Assembly (NCBI RefSeq): GCF_000379065.1
Contig: NZ_KB900614.1
Location: 2,223,149-2,287,148, forward strand
Reading direction: 5' to 3'
DNA length: 64,000 nt
From: Salinispora mooreana
Lineage (GTDB): Bacteria > Actinomycetota > Actinomycetes > Mycobacteriales > Micromonosporaceae
Of this stretch, positions 1-8,298 are shown one piece after another; the first letter of the stretch is position 1; every line of letters starts with the position of its first letter. The notes below the pieces were generated by a model. It saw only the letters and a program-made list of their open reading frames with translations, was not told where the DNA came from and ran no database searches. Position numbers and translations under genes: made by a program.

Positions 1-1285
1 GCCGGGTGAACCGGCCGAAGACCCGTTCCCGGTCCGCCGCCGGGATGCCGGGCCCGTCGTCGGTGACCGTCACCCGGTGGTACGCGGAACCGCCCGGCTC
101 GGCGCCGAGCAGCACCCGACTGCGGGCGTGCCGTACCGCGTTGTCGACCAGGTTGACCAACACCCGGCGCAGTTCCTCCGGGTCGCCGGCCGCCCAGAGC
201 GGCGACACCGACGGTGCCACGTGAACCCTCCCGGCCGGGTAGCGAGCGGCCACCTCGGCCAACAGAGCACCCAGGTCGACCGGCCCGGCGCCGCGGGCGG
301 GCGGGGCCTCGTCGAGGCGGGCGAGCAGCAGCAGGTCGTTGACGAGCCGGCCGAGCCGTTCGGTGTCGGCCAGCAGGTCCACCGAGACGGCCGGCCAGTC
401 GGTCCGGTCCCCCAGCCGCTGCGCGACCTCGAGTTCGGTCCGCAGGTTGGTCAGTGGGCTGCGCAGTTCGTGCGCGGCGTCGGCGACGAACGCCCGCTCC
501 CGGTCCCGGCTGACGCGCAGCCGATCCAGCATGTCGTTGAGGGTCACCGCGAGCCGGTGGATCTCGTCCTGCGACGCCGGTACGGGTAGCCGGCCGTGCC
601 CGTCCCGACCGGTGATCTCCTCAGCGCCCCGGCGCAGCGCCTCCACCGGACGGAGCGTCACGCCGACGGCCCGCCAGGCCACGAGGGCGAGCAGACCCAC
701 CAGCGGCGGGAAGCTGACCAGCAGGATGGTCTGGACGACGTGGATGCTCTGCCGCACGTCCACCAGCGAACGGGCGACCAGCACGGTGAGCGGGTCGCCG
801 TCGGTGCCGGCCGGCACGGCCACCACCCGCATCGGCCCGGTCAGCCCCATGCGTTGCCCCGGCACGGTGGTGCCGGCTCGGGCGGTGCGGTCGGCCTGGT
901 CCGGCCGGACCATCGGCACCAGCCGGTCGGCGTCGATGGAGGCGGCGCGGACCCGTCCCTGCGCGTCGATCACCTGTACCCGCACCTGACTGCCGGCGAC
1001 GGGCAGGGGGTCGGGCAGGGCGTCCTCGGCGGCCAGCAGGGCGATGGCGTCGGCGGTGCGCAGCGCCTCCGTGTCGACATTGCGGTGCAGGGTCCAGTTG
1101 AGCACGGCCAGGAGCACCAGGCCGCCGACGGCGAGCCCCGCCGACACGCCGAGTAGGCCGATCGCCATCAGCCGTCCGCGGAGGCCAAGCGGGGTCCGGG
1201 GCCATCCGCGCGCCCTTCGCGCCGCGGTGGGTGGGGGGCCGCTGCCGGGGCGGGGACGACCGGCGGGGGCGGCGGGTTCGGTCAT
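1..1285 (-). CDS. Two-component sensor histidine kinase, C-terminal end outside the window
   Basis: A membrane histidine kinase expected to sense an extracytoplasmic signal and phosphorylate the adjacent OmpR-type regulator. Translating the minus strand from 1285 gives an open frame to the window edge (428 codons). It shows one membrane segment at about residues 39-63, an extracytoplasmic loop, a second membrane segment at about 170-195, a HAMP-like linker, an H-box (DAAHELRSPLTNL), an N-box (NLVDNAVRH) and a G-box (DDGPGIP), then is cut. The ATG overlaps the regulator stop as ATGA, so the two are translationally coupled with the regulator first. The extracellular loop gives no clue to the ligand. 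Confidence 0.93.
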   Translation of the reverse strand, partial: MTEPAAPAGRPRPGSGPPPTAARRARGWPRTPLGLRGRLMAIGLLGVSAGLAVGGLVLLAVLNWTLHRNVDTEALRTADAIALLAAEDALPDPLPVAGSQVRVQVIDAQGRVRAASIDADRLVPMVRPDQADRTARAGTTVPGQRMGLTGPMRVVAVPAGTDGDPLTVLVARSLVDVRQSIHVVQTILLVSFPPLVGLLALVAWRAVGVTLRPVEALRRGAEEITGRDGHGRLPVPASQDEIHRLAVTLNDMLDRLRVSRDRERAFVADAAHELRSPLTNLRTELEVAQRLGDRTDWPAVSVDLLADTERLGRLVNDLLLLARLDEAPPARGAGPVDLGALLAEVAARYPAGRVHVAPSVSPLWAAGDPEELRRVLVNLVDNAVRHARSRVLLGAEPGGSAYHRVTVTDDGPGIPAADRERVFGRFTR

Positions 1286-1941
1286 GCGGCGACGAGGCGG
1301 TAGCCGGCCCCGCGGACGGTCTCCAGGCGGTCTCGGCCGAGCTTGCGGCGCAGGTAGCCCACGTACACCTCCACCGCGTTCGGGGCGGTCTCGATGCTGG
1401 CGTCCCAGACGTGGTCAAGGAGTTCGGTTTTGGAGACCACCGTGCCGGGGCGGCGCATCAGGTAGTCGAGCAGGGCGTACTCCCGGCCGGTCAGGGCGAC
1501 CTCGACGCCGTCTCGGGTCACCCGCCGCCGGGCCGGGTCCAGCCGTAGGTCCCCCACGGCCAGCACGGCCGGCCGCTCCGGTGCACCGCGACGCAGCAGG
1601 GCGCGCAGCCGGGCCAGCAGCACCACGTACGAGAAGGGCTTGGTGAGATAGTCATCGGCCCCGCAGTCCAGCCCGTCGGCCTGGTCGTACTCGCCGTCCT
1701 TGGCGGAGAGCATGAGCACCGGCAGCCAGCACCGCTCGGCCCGCAGCCGGCGGACCACCTCGTAGCCGGAGAGGCCGGGCAGCATCACGTCGAGGACCAT
1801 CGCGTCGTAGTCGCCGTGCCGGGCCGCCGCCAGGCCAGCCGGCCCGGTCGCGGCGATGTCCACCACGAACCCTTCGGCCTGGAGCCCCCGGTGCAGGGCA
1901 GCCGCCAGCCGCGCTTCGTCCTCCACCACCAGCAGTCGCAC
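1282..1941 (-). CDS. OmpR/PhoB-family response regulator
   Basis: A 219-residue DNA-binding response regulator. The receiver domain (about 1-115) has the acidic pair near residues 8-9, the phospho-acceptor Asp51 in the VLDVMLPG segment and the conserved Lys in the SAKD segment. A winged-helix DNA-binding domain follows (about 125-219, with LTGREYALLDYL and YLRRKLG). It is the first gene of a two-gene operon with the kinase. The secreted LolA/RseB-like gene lies just upstream on the opposite strand, about 100 bp away, and is a plausible target. Length is normal for the family. Confidence 0.95.
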   Translation of the reverse strand: MRLLVVEDEARLAAALHRGLQAEGFVVDIAATGPAGLAAARHGDYDAMVLDVMLPGLSGYEVVRRLRAERCWLPVLMLSAKDGEYDQADGLDCGADDYLTKPFSYVVLLARLRALLRRGAPERPAVLAVGDLRLDPARRRVTRDGVEVALTGREYALLDYLMRRPGTVVSKTELLDHVWDASIETAPNAVEVYVGYLRRKLGRDRLETVRGAGYRLVAA

Positions 1942-2037
1942 GGGAACAAGAGTGCCATCGGGCGACGCGCGCCGGAAACGCCGTCCTCAGCGTCCGCACA
2001 GGGTGCGTTCGGCAGGATGGTCGGCAGGAGGTGCCCC

Positions 2038-3141
2038 ATGTCCGTTCTGACAAGCCGTCCCGCCCTACGGTGGCTGGTCCCGGTGGCCGCCGTCGTGACC
2101 GTCATCGGCGGCGGCGCCGCGCTGGGCCGTTTCGCTGCCGAAGCCGAGCCGAGCCTGCCGCCCCGATCCGCCGCCCAGCTTCTGGTCGATCTCCAGACCG
2201 CCCGCTTCGAGGGTCTGTCCGGCACCGTCGTGCAGCGGGCCGACCTCGGTCTACCGCCGATCGCCGGGTTGCTCGCCGAGGACGGTCCGGCCAGCCTGCT
2301 GACCGGCTCCCACACGTTGCGGGTCTGGCACTCCGGGCCGGACCAGCAGCGAGTCGCGTTCGTGGACACGCTCGGGCAGCAGGACTACATCCGTAACGGG
2401 CGGGACGTGTGGCTGTGGAACAGCCAGACGAACACGGCCACCCACCGGGTACTGCCGGGAGGCAAGGAGGTGGCGAACCCACCGGAGGTGCCGGTGACGC
2501 CGCGGGAGGCCGCCGCGCAGGCGCTCGCCGCGGTTGATCCGACGACCGAGGTAAGCGTCGGGCGGTCGGCCACGGTCGCCGGGCGGGACGCCTATGAGCT
2601 GGTGCTCGAGCCCCGGGACGCCGCCTCTCTGGTGCACCAGGTCCGGATCGCCATCGACGCGACCGAGCACCTGCCGCTGCGGTTCGAGGTCTTCGCCGAG
2701 GCCGGGGATCCCCCGGCGTTCGAGCTGGCGTTCACCCAGATCGACTACGCCCGGCCGGATGCCGACCAGTTCACCTTCAACCCGCCGCCGGGGGTTCAGA
2801 TCACCGAGCGGCAGGACGACGGGAAGCACCCCGGGCAGCCACCGCTGCCGGAGCAGCCGGGATCGACCAAGGACAGCGAACAGCCCGGCCCGCGTACCGT
2901 CGGCACGAGCTGGGCCACGGTTCTCGTCGCGGAGGTCGGCGAGGTGGAGCGTCCCACCACCGCCGCCGAGGAGGTGCCCGACCTGGACCTGCTCGCCGGT
3001 CAGTTGCCGGCGGTCCAGGGTGACTGGGGCAGCGGTCGACTGTTCCGTAGCGCGCTGCTCACGGCGCTGCTCACCGACGACGGCCGGCTGATCGTGGGGG
3101 CGGTCTCCCCGGAGCGACTGTACGAGGTGGCTCGGGGCTGA
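2038..3141 (+). CDS. Secreted or membrane-anchored LolA/RseB-like protein
   Basis: A 367-residue exported protein. The ATG at 2038 is preceded by a strong AGGAGG site with seven-base spacing, and the protein begins with a positively charged leader and one hydrophobic segment (about residues 10-30). The mature part resembles the actinobacterial outer-membrane-lipoprotein-carrier-like / sigma-E regulatory RseB-like fold, with a beta-rich domain to about residue 260, a Pro-rich linker (about 265-300) and a short C-terminal domain. A longer reading frame begins at 1816 but overlaps the divergent regulator gene and has no ribosome site. The family assignment comes from overall pattern, not from a catalytic motif; a role in envelope sensing with the divergent two-component system is inference. 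Confidence 0.82.
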   Translation: MSVLTSRPALRWLVPVAAVVTVIGGGAALGRFAAEAEPSLPPRSAAQLLVDLQTARFEGLSGTVVQRADLGLPPIAGLLAEDGPASLLTGSHTLRVWHSGPDQQRVAFVDTLGQQDYIRNGRDVWLWNSQTNTATHRVLPGGKEVANPPEVPVTPREAAAQALAAVDPTTEVSVGRSATVAGRDAYELVLEPRDAASLVHQVRIAIDATEHLPLRFEVFAEAGDPPAFELAFTQIDYARPDADQFTFNPPPGVQITERQDDGKHPGQPPLPEQPGSTKDSEQPGPRTVGTSWATVLVAEVGEVERPTTAAEEVPDLDLLAGQLPAVQGDWGSGRLFRSALLTALLTDDGRLIVGAVSPERLYEVARG

Positions 3142-3152
3142 CGTCTCGTCGC

Positions 3153-3197
3153 CGACAACCCCGGGGCTCGCACGGCGCGCGGGCCCCGGGGTTGTCG
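3153..3197 (+). terminator. Strong hairpin terminator after the RseB-like gene
   Basis: A perfect 15-bp inverted repeat (arms 3153-3167 and 3183-3197) with a 15-base loop starts 12 bases after the stop codon at 3141. There is no long T run, as is usual for actinomycete hairpin terminators. Confidence 0.8.
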
Positions 3198-3342
3198 TTG
3201 CCCACGCCAGTGCCCGCCGCCCGAGGCGGGTGAGGACCTCCGCCCACGCCCCTGGCTCGTCGCCACGCCCAGCCCCGCTGGCACATCACCAGGGGCACCT
3301 CCGGTGGCCGCGCCGACCGGTATCCTGACCAGTTCAGGGAAT

Positions 3343-3367
3343 AAAAAAGAACGGCATCAAGCCGTTC
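3343..3367 (-). terminator. Canonical intrinsic terminator, minus orientation, upstream of helD
   Basis: Read on the minus strand, a 7-bp stem (GAACGGC / GCCGTTC, five-base loop, 3349-3367) is followed at once by six T residues (3348-3343). This textbook intrinsic terminator stops transcription leaving the helD gene on its antisense strand. No minus-strand gene lies immediately upstream of it. Confidence 0.6.
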
Positions 3368-3387
3368 CTTCGGGCAAGGGTAGCGAA

Positions 3388-5718
3388 TTGCGAGATGGCT
3401 TGTCAAGCAACTCCGGCGTTTCACAGCACTCCGGCGGTCCCGGCGAATCGCCGATAAACGACGACGAGCTCGGCCAGGAGCAGGAGTACGTCTCGATGCT
3501 CTACGGCCGGCTGGACGCGCTGCGGGAGCAGGCCACCCACCGGCTGGCCGAACAGCTCCGGGCGACCGGTGGCACCCTCCAGGCCCGGTCCCAACGCGAC
3601 AGCGCGGTACGGATGTACGGCGAGCAGGTGGAGCAGTACTCGGCGGTCGAGCAGGGCCTGTGCTTCGGCCGACTGGACACCGACGACGGCGGCCGGCACT
3701 ACATCGGCCGGATCGGCATCTTCGACACCGACGGCGACTACGACCCGCTGCTGATCGACTGGCGGGCCCCGGCGGCGCGCGCCTTCTACCTCGCCACCGC
3801 CGCCAACCCGCAGGGCGTCCACCGACGACGGCACCTGCGGACCCGGCAACGCACGGTGACCGGCCTCAACGACGAGGTGCTCGACCTGGCTGCCGCCTCC
3901 CCCACCGCCCACGAGGAGCTGACCGGCGAGGCGGCGCTGCTCGCGGCCCTCACCGCCGGCCGGACCGGCCGGATGCGGGACATCGTCGAGACCATCCAGG
4001 CCGAGCAGGACACGGTCATCCGGGCCGAGCTGCCGGGCACGCTGGTGGTGCAGGGCGGCCCGGGCACCGGCAAGACCGCGGTGGCACTACACCGGGCGGC
4101 CTACCTGCTCTACACGCACCGGCGGGAACTCGCCACCCGGGGCGTGCTGCTGGTCGGGCCGAACACGACCTTCCTGCGCTACATCTCCCAGGTGCTGCCG
4201 GCCCTCGCCGAGACCGGTGTGCTGCTGCGTACCCAGGCTGACCTCTTCCCCGGCGTCACCGCGCGACGCGCCGAGGCGGCCGAGACCGCCGCGTTGAAGG
4301 GCCGCGCGGTGCTGGTGGATGTCCTCTCCACCGCGGTCCGGGACCGACAGTGGGTGCCGGACGAACCGCTGGAGATCGAGCAGCCGCAGCGGGAGATCCT
4401 CCAGTTGCACCCGGAGACCGTCCGGGCCGCCCGGGACCGGGCCCGCCGGTCCGGGCGGCCCCACAACCTCGCCCGGGCGGTCTTCGATGTCGAGATCGTG
4501 CACGCGCTCGCCACGCAGGTCGCCGAGCGCATCGGCGCTGACCCGCTGGGTGGGGAGAACCTGCTCGAGGAGGCCGACCGCGCCGAGATCCGTCGGGAGC
4601 TGCGGGACGATCCGGCGGTACGGGCGGCGCTGGACCAGCTGTGGCCGCTGCTCACCCCGCAGCAGTTGCTCGCCGGCCTGTACGCCGACCCGGTGCGGAT
4701 CGCCACCGCCGCGCCCATGCTGACCGAGGCCGAGCAGGCCCTGCTGCACCGTCAGCCGGGTGGGTGGACACCGGCCGACGTGCCGTTGCTGGACGAGGCG
4801 GCCGAGCTGCTCGGCGAGGACGATCGGGCCGCGGCGGCCCGCCGGGAGCGACTGCGGACCCTACAGCGGGAGTACGCCGAGGGGGTGCTGGAGATCGCCC
4901 GAGGCTCCCGGTCGATCGACGTGGAGGACGAGGCGGACGGTGGCGAGATCCTCGGCGTCACCGACCTGCTCGACGCCGACCGGCTGGTGGAGCGGCAGGA
5001 GGAGGGGGACCGGCTGACCACCGCACAGCGGGCCGCCGCCGACCGGAGCTGGGCGTTCGGCCACATCATCGTGGATGAGGCGCAGGAGCTGTCGCCGATG
5101 GCCTGGCGGCTGCTGATGCGCCGCTGCCCCAGCCGGTCGATGACCATCGTCGGCGATGTGGCGCAGACCGGTGCGTTGGCGGGCACCGCATCCTGGGCTG
5201 AGGCCCTCGAGCCGTACGTGGCGCAGCGTTGGCGGCTGACGGAGCTGGCGGTCAGTTACCGCACTCCCGCCGAGATCATGGCGGTCGCCGCGGAGGTGCT
5301 CGCCCAGATCGACCCGACGCTGCGCCCACCCCGGTCGGTACGGTCCACCGGTGTGCCGCCGACCGATCGGGAGGTGGCGCCGCAGCGGCTGGCGGCGGAG
5401 CTGGTCGATGCGGCGACCGCCATGGCAGCGGCCCTGACTGACGGCCGGCTCGGGGTGATCGTGCCGGCCGCCCGCGTCGCCGATCTGGGCGCAGCCCTGG
5501 CGGGTGCCATTCCGGAGGCCACCATCGGTGAGCAGCCCGACCTCAAGAGCCGTACCGTCCTGCTCACCGTCGCCCAGGCCAAGGGGCTGGAGTTCGACGC
5601 GGTCCTGGTGGTTGACCCCGACGGGATCGTCGCGGAGTCCCCGCGCGGTCGGAACGACCTGTATGTGGCGCTGACCCGCGCCACCCAACGGCTGACGATT
5701 CTGCGCCCCACCTCCTGA
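3388..5718 (+). CDS. HelD/HelR-like RNA polymerase recycling ATPase (UvrD-like helicase fold)
   Basis: A superfamily-1 ATPase of the HelD group, which binds stalled RNA polymerase and removes it from DNA; actinobacterial HelR members also displace rifamycins. The protein has an N-terminal coiled-coil arm (EQEYVSMLYGRLDALREQ), Walker A GGPGTGKT at about residue 222, Walker B DEAQEL at about 562, a GDVAQTG motif, and a C-terminal motif VI (YVALTRATQRL) near residue 755. A start is hard to fix: the frame is open from a GTG at 3304, but that would translate through a terminator-like hairpin. I prefer the TTG at 3388 behind AAGGG; the first internal ATG (3496) lies inside the conserved arm and is too late. 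Rifamycin resistance is inference only. Confidence 0.88.
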   Translation: MRDGLSSNSGVSQHSGGPGESPINDDELGQEQEYVSMLYGRLDALREQATHRLAEQLRATGGTLQARSQRDSAVRMYGEQVEQYSAVEQGLCFGRLDTDDGGRHYIGRIGIFDTDGDYDPLLIDWRAPAARAFYLATAANPQGVHRRRHLRTRQRTVTGLNDEVLDLAAASPTAHEELTGEAALLAALTAGRTGRMRDIVETIQAEQDTVIRAELPGTLVVQGGPGTGKTAVALHRAAYLLYTHRRELATRGVLLVGPNTTFLRYISQVLPALAETGVLLRTQADLFPGVTARRAEAAETAALKGRAVLVDVLSTAVRDRQWVPDEPLEIEQPQREILQLHPETVRAARDRARRSGRPHNLARAVFDVEIVHALATQVAERIGADPLGGENLLEEADRAEIRRELRDDPAVRAALDQLWPLLTPQQLLAGLYADPVRIATAAPMLTEAEQALLHRQPGGWTPADVPLLDEAAELLGEDDRAAAARRERLRTLQREYAEGVLEIARGSRSIDVEDEADGGEILGVTDLLDADRLVERQEEGDRLTTAQRAAADRSWAFGHIIVDEAQELSPMAWRLLMRRCPSRSMTIVGDVAQTGALAGTASWAEALEPYVAQRWRLTELAVSYRTPAEIMAVAAEVLAQIDPTLRPPRSVRSTGVPPTDREVAPQRLAAELVDAATAMAAALTDGRLGVIVPAARVADLGAALAGAIPEATIGEQPDLKSRTVLLTVAQAKGLEFDAVLVVDPDGIVAESPRGRNDLYVALTRATQRLTILRPTS

Positions 5719-5784
5719 TCGCCGTCCAGACCCGGCGCATCGGGCTCGCCGGGCCGCGCCCGGCTGATGACCGGGTACACCGGC

Positions 5785-5809
5785 GGCCTGGCCCGAACCG
5801 GGCCAGGCC
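5785..5809. terminator. Bidirectional hairpin between convergent genes
   Basis: A perfect 11-bp stem with a 3-base loop (GGCCTGGCCCG / CGGGCCAGGCC) lies midway between the helD stop (5718) and the end of the convergent gene at 5836. It suits termination from both sides. Confidence 0.75.
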
Positions 5810-5835
5810 GTCGGGGCGTGCGGGTCGGCGGGCGG

Positions 5836-6243
5836 TCAGTCGTCGGAGAGGTTCGCGACGTGCACGCCGGGACCGGCCGCGTCGCTCGTGGAGCCGGCGG
5901 TCGGGGTGCTCAGGCCGCCGGTGGTGGCGTCCCCCGTCGTGGTCGGGGCGACCCGGCCCCGGTGCCGTTCTGGTTGCCGGGCCACCCGGCGAACACTGGC
6001 CGGGCCGGCGGTCCCGCCGGTCGTCGTGATCGCGCCCTGGCCCCGGGTCGGACCACCGTCGCGCAGCACCTGCGGGTCGATCCGGCTGTGCGCCGGGTCA
6101 CCCGGGTCCTCCTCCTGAATGACCCGCTGTACGTCGGTCTGCGGCACGGTCACCTCGTCCAGAACGCCCTCGCCGTACCGGTCGCCGGCGATCCGCTCCT
6201 CGGCCCGCCGGGCGGCCTCGTTCCGTGTGTCGTCGGTGCGCAC
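5836..6243 (-). CDS. Hypothetical protein, hydrophilic
   Basis: A 135-residue protein with no family I recognise. The GTG start at 6243 has a good GAGGTGA site about seven bases upstream. The N-terminal half is acidic and rich in Arg, Glu and Asp; the C-terminal half is Thr/Gly/Pro-rich and probably disordered. No membrane segment, Cys pairs or catalytic motif is visible. It converges on helD and is divergent from the small membrane protein at 6448. Confidence 0.6.
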   Translation of the reverse strand: MRTDDTRNEAARRAEERIAGDRYGEGVLDEVTVPQTDVQRVIQEEDPGDPAHSRIDPQVLRDGGPTRGQGAITTTGGTAGPASVRRVARQPERHRGRVAPTTTGDATTGGLSTPTAGSTSDAAGPGVHVANLSDD

Positions 6244-6447
6244 GTCACATCACCTCGCAGACTCGTCGGAAGCTGCTTTGGGTTCCCGCCCCCGGGCTGG
6301 CCAAACTCGCCGACACGGTGGGGGCGGGGTTACTGCTCCCGGCCGGTCGGGTAGACCCGGGGTGTCCCCGCCACGAACCGTGCCGTGGCCGAGACGCGGT
6401 AGCGGGGCGGGGGATCTCAGGTACTCATCAAATCCGAGGAGGACCAG

Positions 6448-6855
6448 ATGAGCACAGAGGCTGCATCCACCAGGCCAAGGAACCGACCTCCGGCGGAGGC
6501 CCAGAGCCGGGAGCGCAGGTCGGAGTTCCAGAGCCGGGACCGCCTGCAGGACGCCCCGACCCGGCCGATGCGGGCGATGGACAACGGGCACCGGGAGCAG
6601 ATGTCGGCTCCGGACACGGAGACGAAGAACTCGTTCCTGACCACCGAGTTCTGGATCTACGCGGGCGCGGTCACCCTGGTGGTGATCTCTGCCTTCTGGC
6701 GTGGGTCCGGCACCAACGGGTTGAACATCAACGACCCGATCTTGGCGTGGTGGTTCCTCTCCGCCCTGACCGCCGCATACCTGATCAGTCGGGGGTTGGC
6801 GAAGGCCGGCTCGGACCGGCGTCTCACTGGTGAGCGGGGCATGGCCCGGCGTTAG
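6448..6855 (+). CDS. Small membrane protein, two helices
   Basis: A 135-residue protein with an excellent ribosome site (GAGGAGG, eight bases before the ATG). The first 65 residues are charged and probably disordered. Two hydrophobic segments follow (about 72-90 and 100-118), then a short basic tail. This is a common actinobacterial hypothetical membrane-protein plan and no function can be read from it. It ends just ahead of a shared terminator with the convergent Spo0M-like gene. Confidence 0.72.
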   Translation: MSTEAASTRPRNRPPAEAQSRERRSEFQSRDRLQDAPTRPMRAMDNGHREQMSAPDTETKNSFLTTEFWIYAGAVTLVVISAFWRGSGTNGLNINDPILAWWFLSALTAAYLISRGLAKAGSDRRLTGERGMARR

Positions 6856-6867
6856 CCGTTAGCGACG

Positions 6868-6909
6868 AAAGGGTGCCCTCCGGGAGCTGCGTCCCGGCGG
6901 GCACCCTTT
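6868..6909. terminator. Bidirectional hairpin terminator
   Basis: A perfect 11-bp inverted repeat (AAAGGGTGCCC at 6868-6878, complement at 6899-6909) with a GC-rich 20-base loop. It gives A/T ends in both directions between convergent genes. Confidence 0.85.
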
Positions 6910-6935
6910 GCCTGGATGACTGTTCGAGGTCTGGA

Positions 6936-7886
6936 TTACTCCTCGAAGCCGAAGTCCTCGGCGAAGTCCCCTTCGATCGCGTCCTCGATCATCTCACCCG
7001 CGATCATGCCGCCAGCCACACCGAGCGCGGCACCGGCGATCACTCCACCCATGCCCATCCCCCGCTGGCCGTGCTGCTGCGGAACACCGAAGCCCTGCGC
7101 CCGCAGGCTGCCGTAGCGGGAGGTCGTCTCGCGCAGCCACCCGTCCACCACCTGCACCCAGTCCACCCGGTCGGCGTCCTGGTGGGCGACCTGGTAGCGG
7201 CCGAAGACATCCTGCCCGGAGGTGAAGAAGCCGCCGCGCTTGTCGCACTCCAGGATCACGTCCACACCGTGCGGGTTGGTGACGAACGTGAGCTCCACCT
7301 CGGTGATCGTCTGCGCGTACTGCGGGGAGGCGAAGAACTCGATCTCCTGGTAGAACGGCAGCGTCTGCTGCACCCCGTAGAGGGATCCGCGCTCCAGGTC
7401 GGCGTTCTTGAACCGGAAGCCGAGCCGGGTGAACGCCTCCAGGATGCGCTCGTGCACCGGCAGCGGGTGCACATTGACCTGGTCCAGGTCGCTCTTGTCC
7501 ACGGCACGGGCGATCGCCAGCTCGGTCCGCAAACCCATCGTCATCCCGTGCAGGCGCTGGCCGTACACGTCGGTGATCGGGGTCTCCCACGGCACCGGTA
7601 GCTGGAACGGGATCGATAGCTGCTGCTGGGGAGCTAGCTGCAGCGGCCCGGAGACCGGCATCCGCTGGAACTCCATGAGCCCCGCGTACTCGGTGTCGTG
7701 GCCCTCGATCTCGACCCGGGTGACCAGGCCGACGACAATCTGCTCGATGGCCGCCGGCGAGTCCCCGCCGATCAGGTTGACCTGGCCGTCGAGGGTCAGG
7801 CCGGGCCGGGTGTTGGGGTTCGTGAGGACGGTGTCCACGCTGGGGCCGCCTACGCCTAACGCGCTCAACATTTTCTTGAAGACCAT
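6936..7886 (-). CDS. Spo0M-like sporulation-control protein
   Basis: A 316-residue protein of the SpoOM family, which has an arrestin-like N-terminal fold and a role in developmental control in Bacillus. The start MVFKKMLSALGVGGPSVDT at 7886 matches the usual family N-terminus and has GGGAG upstream; a longer frame to 8012 lacks support. The core contains the characteristic V/I-rich strands and the IPFQLPVPWETP segment. The last 60 residues include a glycine-rich hydrophobic stretch (about 278-300) and an acidic tail (EDAIEGDFAEDFGFEE). In actinomycetes the biological role is not settled; the family call is firm and the function is not. Confidence 0.85.
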   Translation of the reverse strand: MVFKKMLSALGVGGPSVDTVLTNPNTRPGLTLDGQVNLIGGDSPAAIEQIVVGLVTRVEIEGHDTEYAGLMEFQRMPVSGPLQLAPQQQLSIPFQLPVPWETPITDVYGQRLHGMTMGLRTELAIARAVDKSDLDQVNVHPLPVHERILEAFTRLGFRFKNADLERGSLYGVQQTLPFYQEIEFFASPQYAQTITEVELTFVTNPHGVDVILECDKRGGFFTSGQDVFGRYQVAHQDADRVDWVQVVDGWLRETTSRYGSLRAQGFGVPQQHGQRGMGMGGVIAGAALGVAGGMIAGEMIEDAIEGDFAEDFGFEE

Positions 7887-8082
7887 CGGAACTCCCGCTG
7901 GGTCTGGTGTCGCACTCTCCTGGAGCCGACGGTGACGGTGTGCACCGTACCGGATGCTGTCGAGAGGCCGTCGCAAGTCTCCCACCAGCACCGGGTCGGC
8001 CGCCACCTCCACCGGACACTCCCGTTGCTGTGGACGCTACCCGGCACCGGCAACCACACCACCGGTCCGGCTCGCCGGCGAG

Positions 8083-8298
8083 CTAGGCGAAATCGAACTC
8101 ACCGTCGCGCACGCCGCCGACGAACGCCGCCCACTCCTCGGCCGTATAGATAATCGTGGCCGCCTCGGGGGCCTTGCTGTGCCGCACCGCCACCCGCCCC
8201 GACCCATCAAGCAACGGCCCCGCCTCGACGCAGTTGCCGCCATGGTCCGGGCTCTTGGTGCTGATATGCCAAGCAACGTCGGGCATGGTGTCGCTCAT
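8083..8298 (-). CDS. DUF397 small protein
   Basis: A 71-residue DUF397 protein, recognisable by the W-x-KSxxS-like N-terminal half (WHISTKSPDHGGNCVEA), the VAVRHSK strand and the C-terminal EWAAFVGGVRDGEFD. Its start overlaps the stop of the upstream XRE gene as ATGA, so it is translated from the same message. Such XRE-DUF5753/DUF397 pairs (WhiJ type) are numerous in filamentous actinomycetes; genetic data in Streptomyces suggest that the small protein modulates the partner regulator. Confidence 0.92.
   Translation of the reverse strand: MSDTMPDVAWHISTKSPDHGGNCVEAGPLLDGSGRVAVRHSKAPEAATIIYTAEEWAAFVGGVRDGEFDFA

Noticed and set aside
3395..3457. Possible 20-codon leader peptide overlapping the helD start
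   Set aside because: It has no ribosome site and no Cys, His or Trp runs that would suggest attenuation; kept only as a weak possibility.
6285..6345. Sequence resembling the 5' half of a class II tRNA (GGCCAAACTCGCCGACAC)
   Set aside because: There is no T loop, no anticodon stem and no matching acceptor, so no tRNA can be folded.
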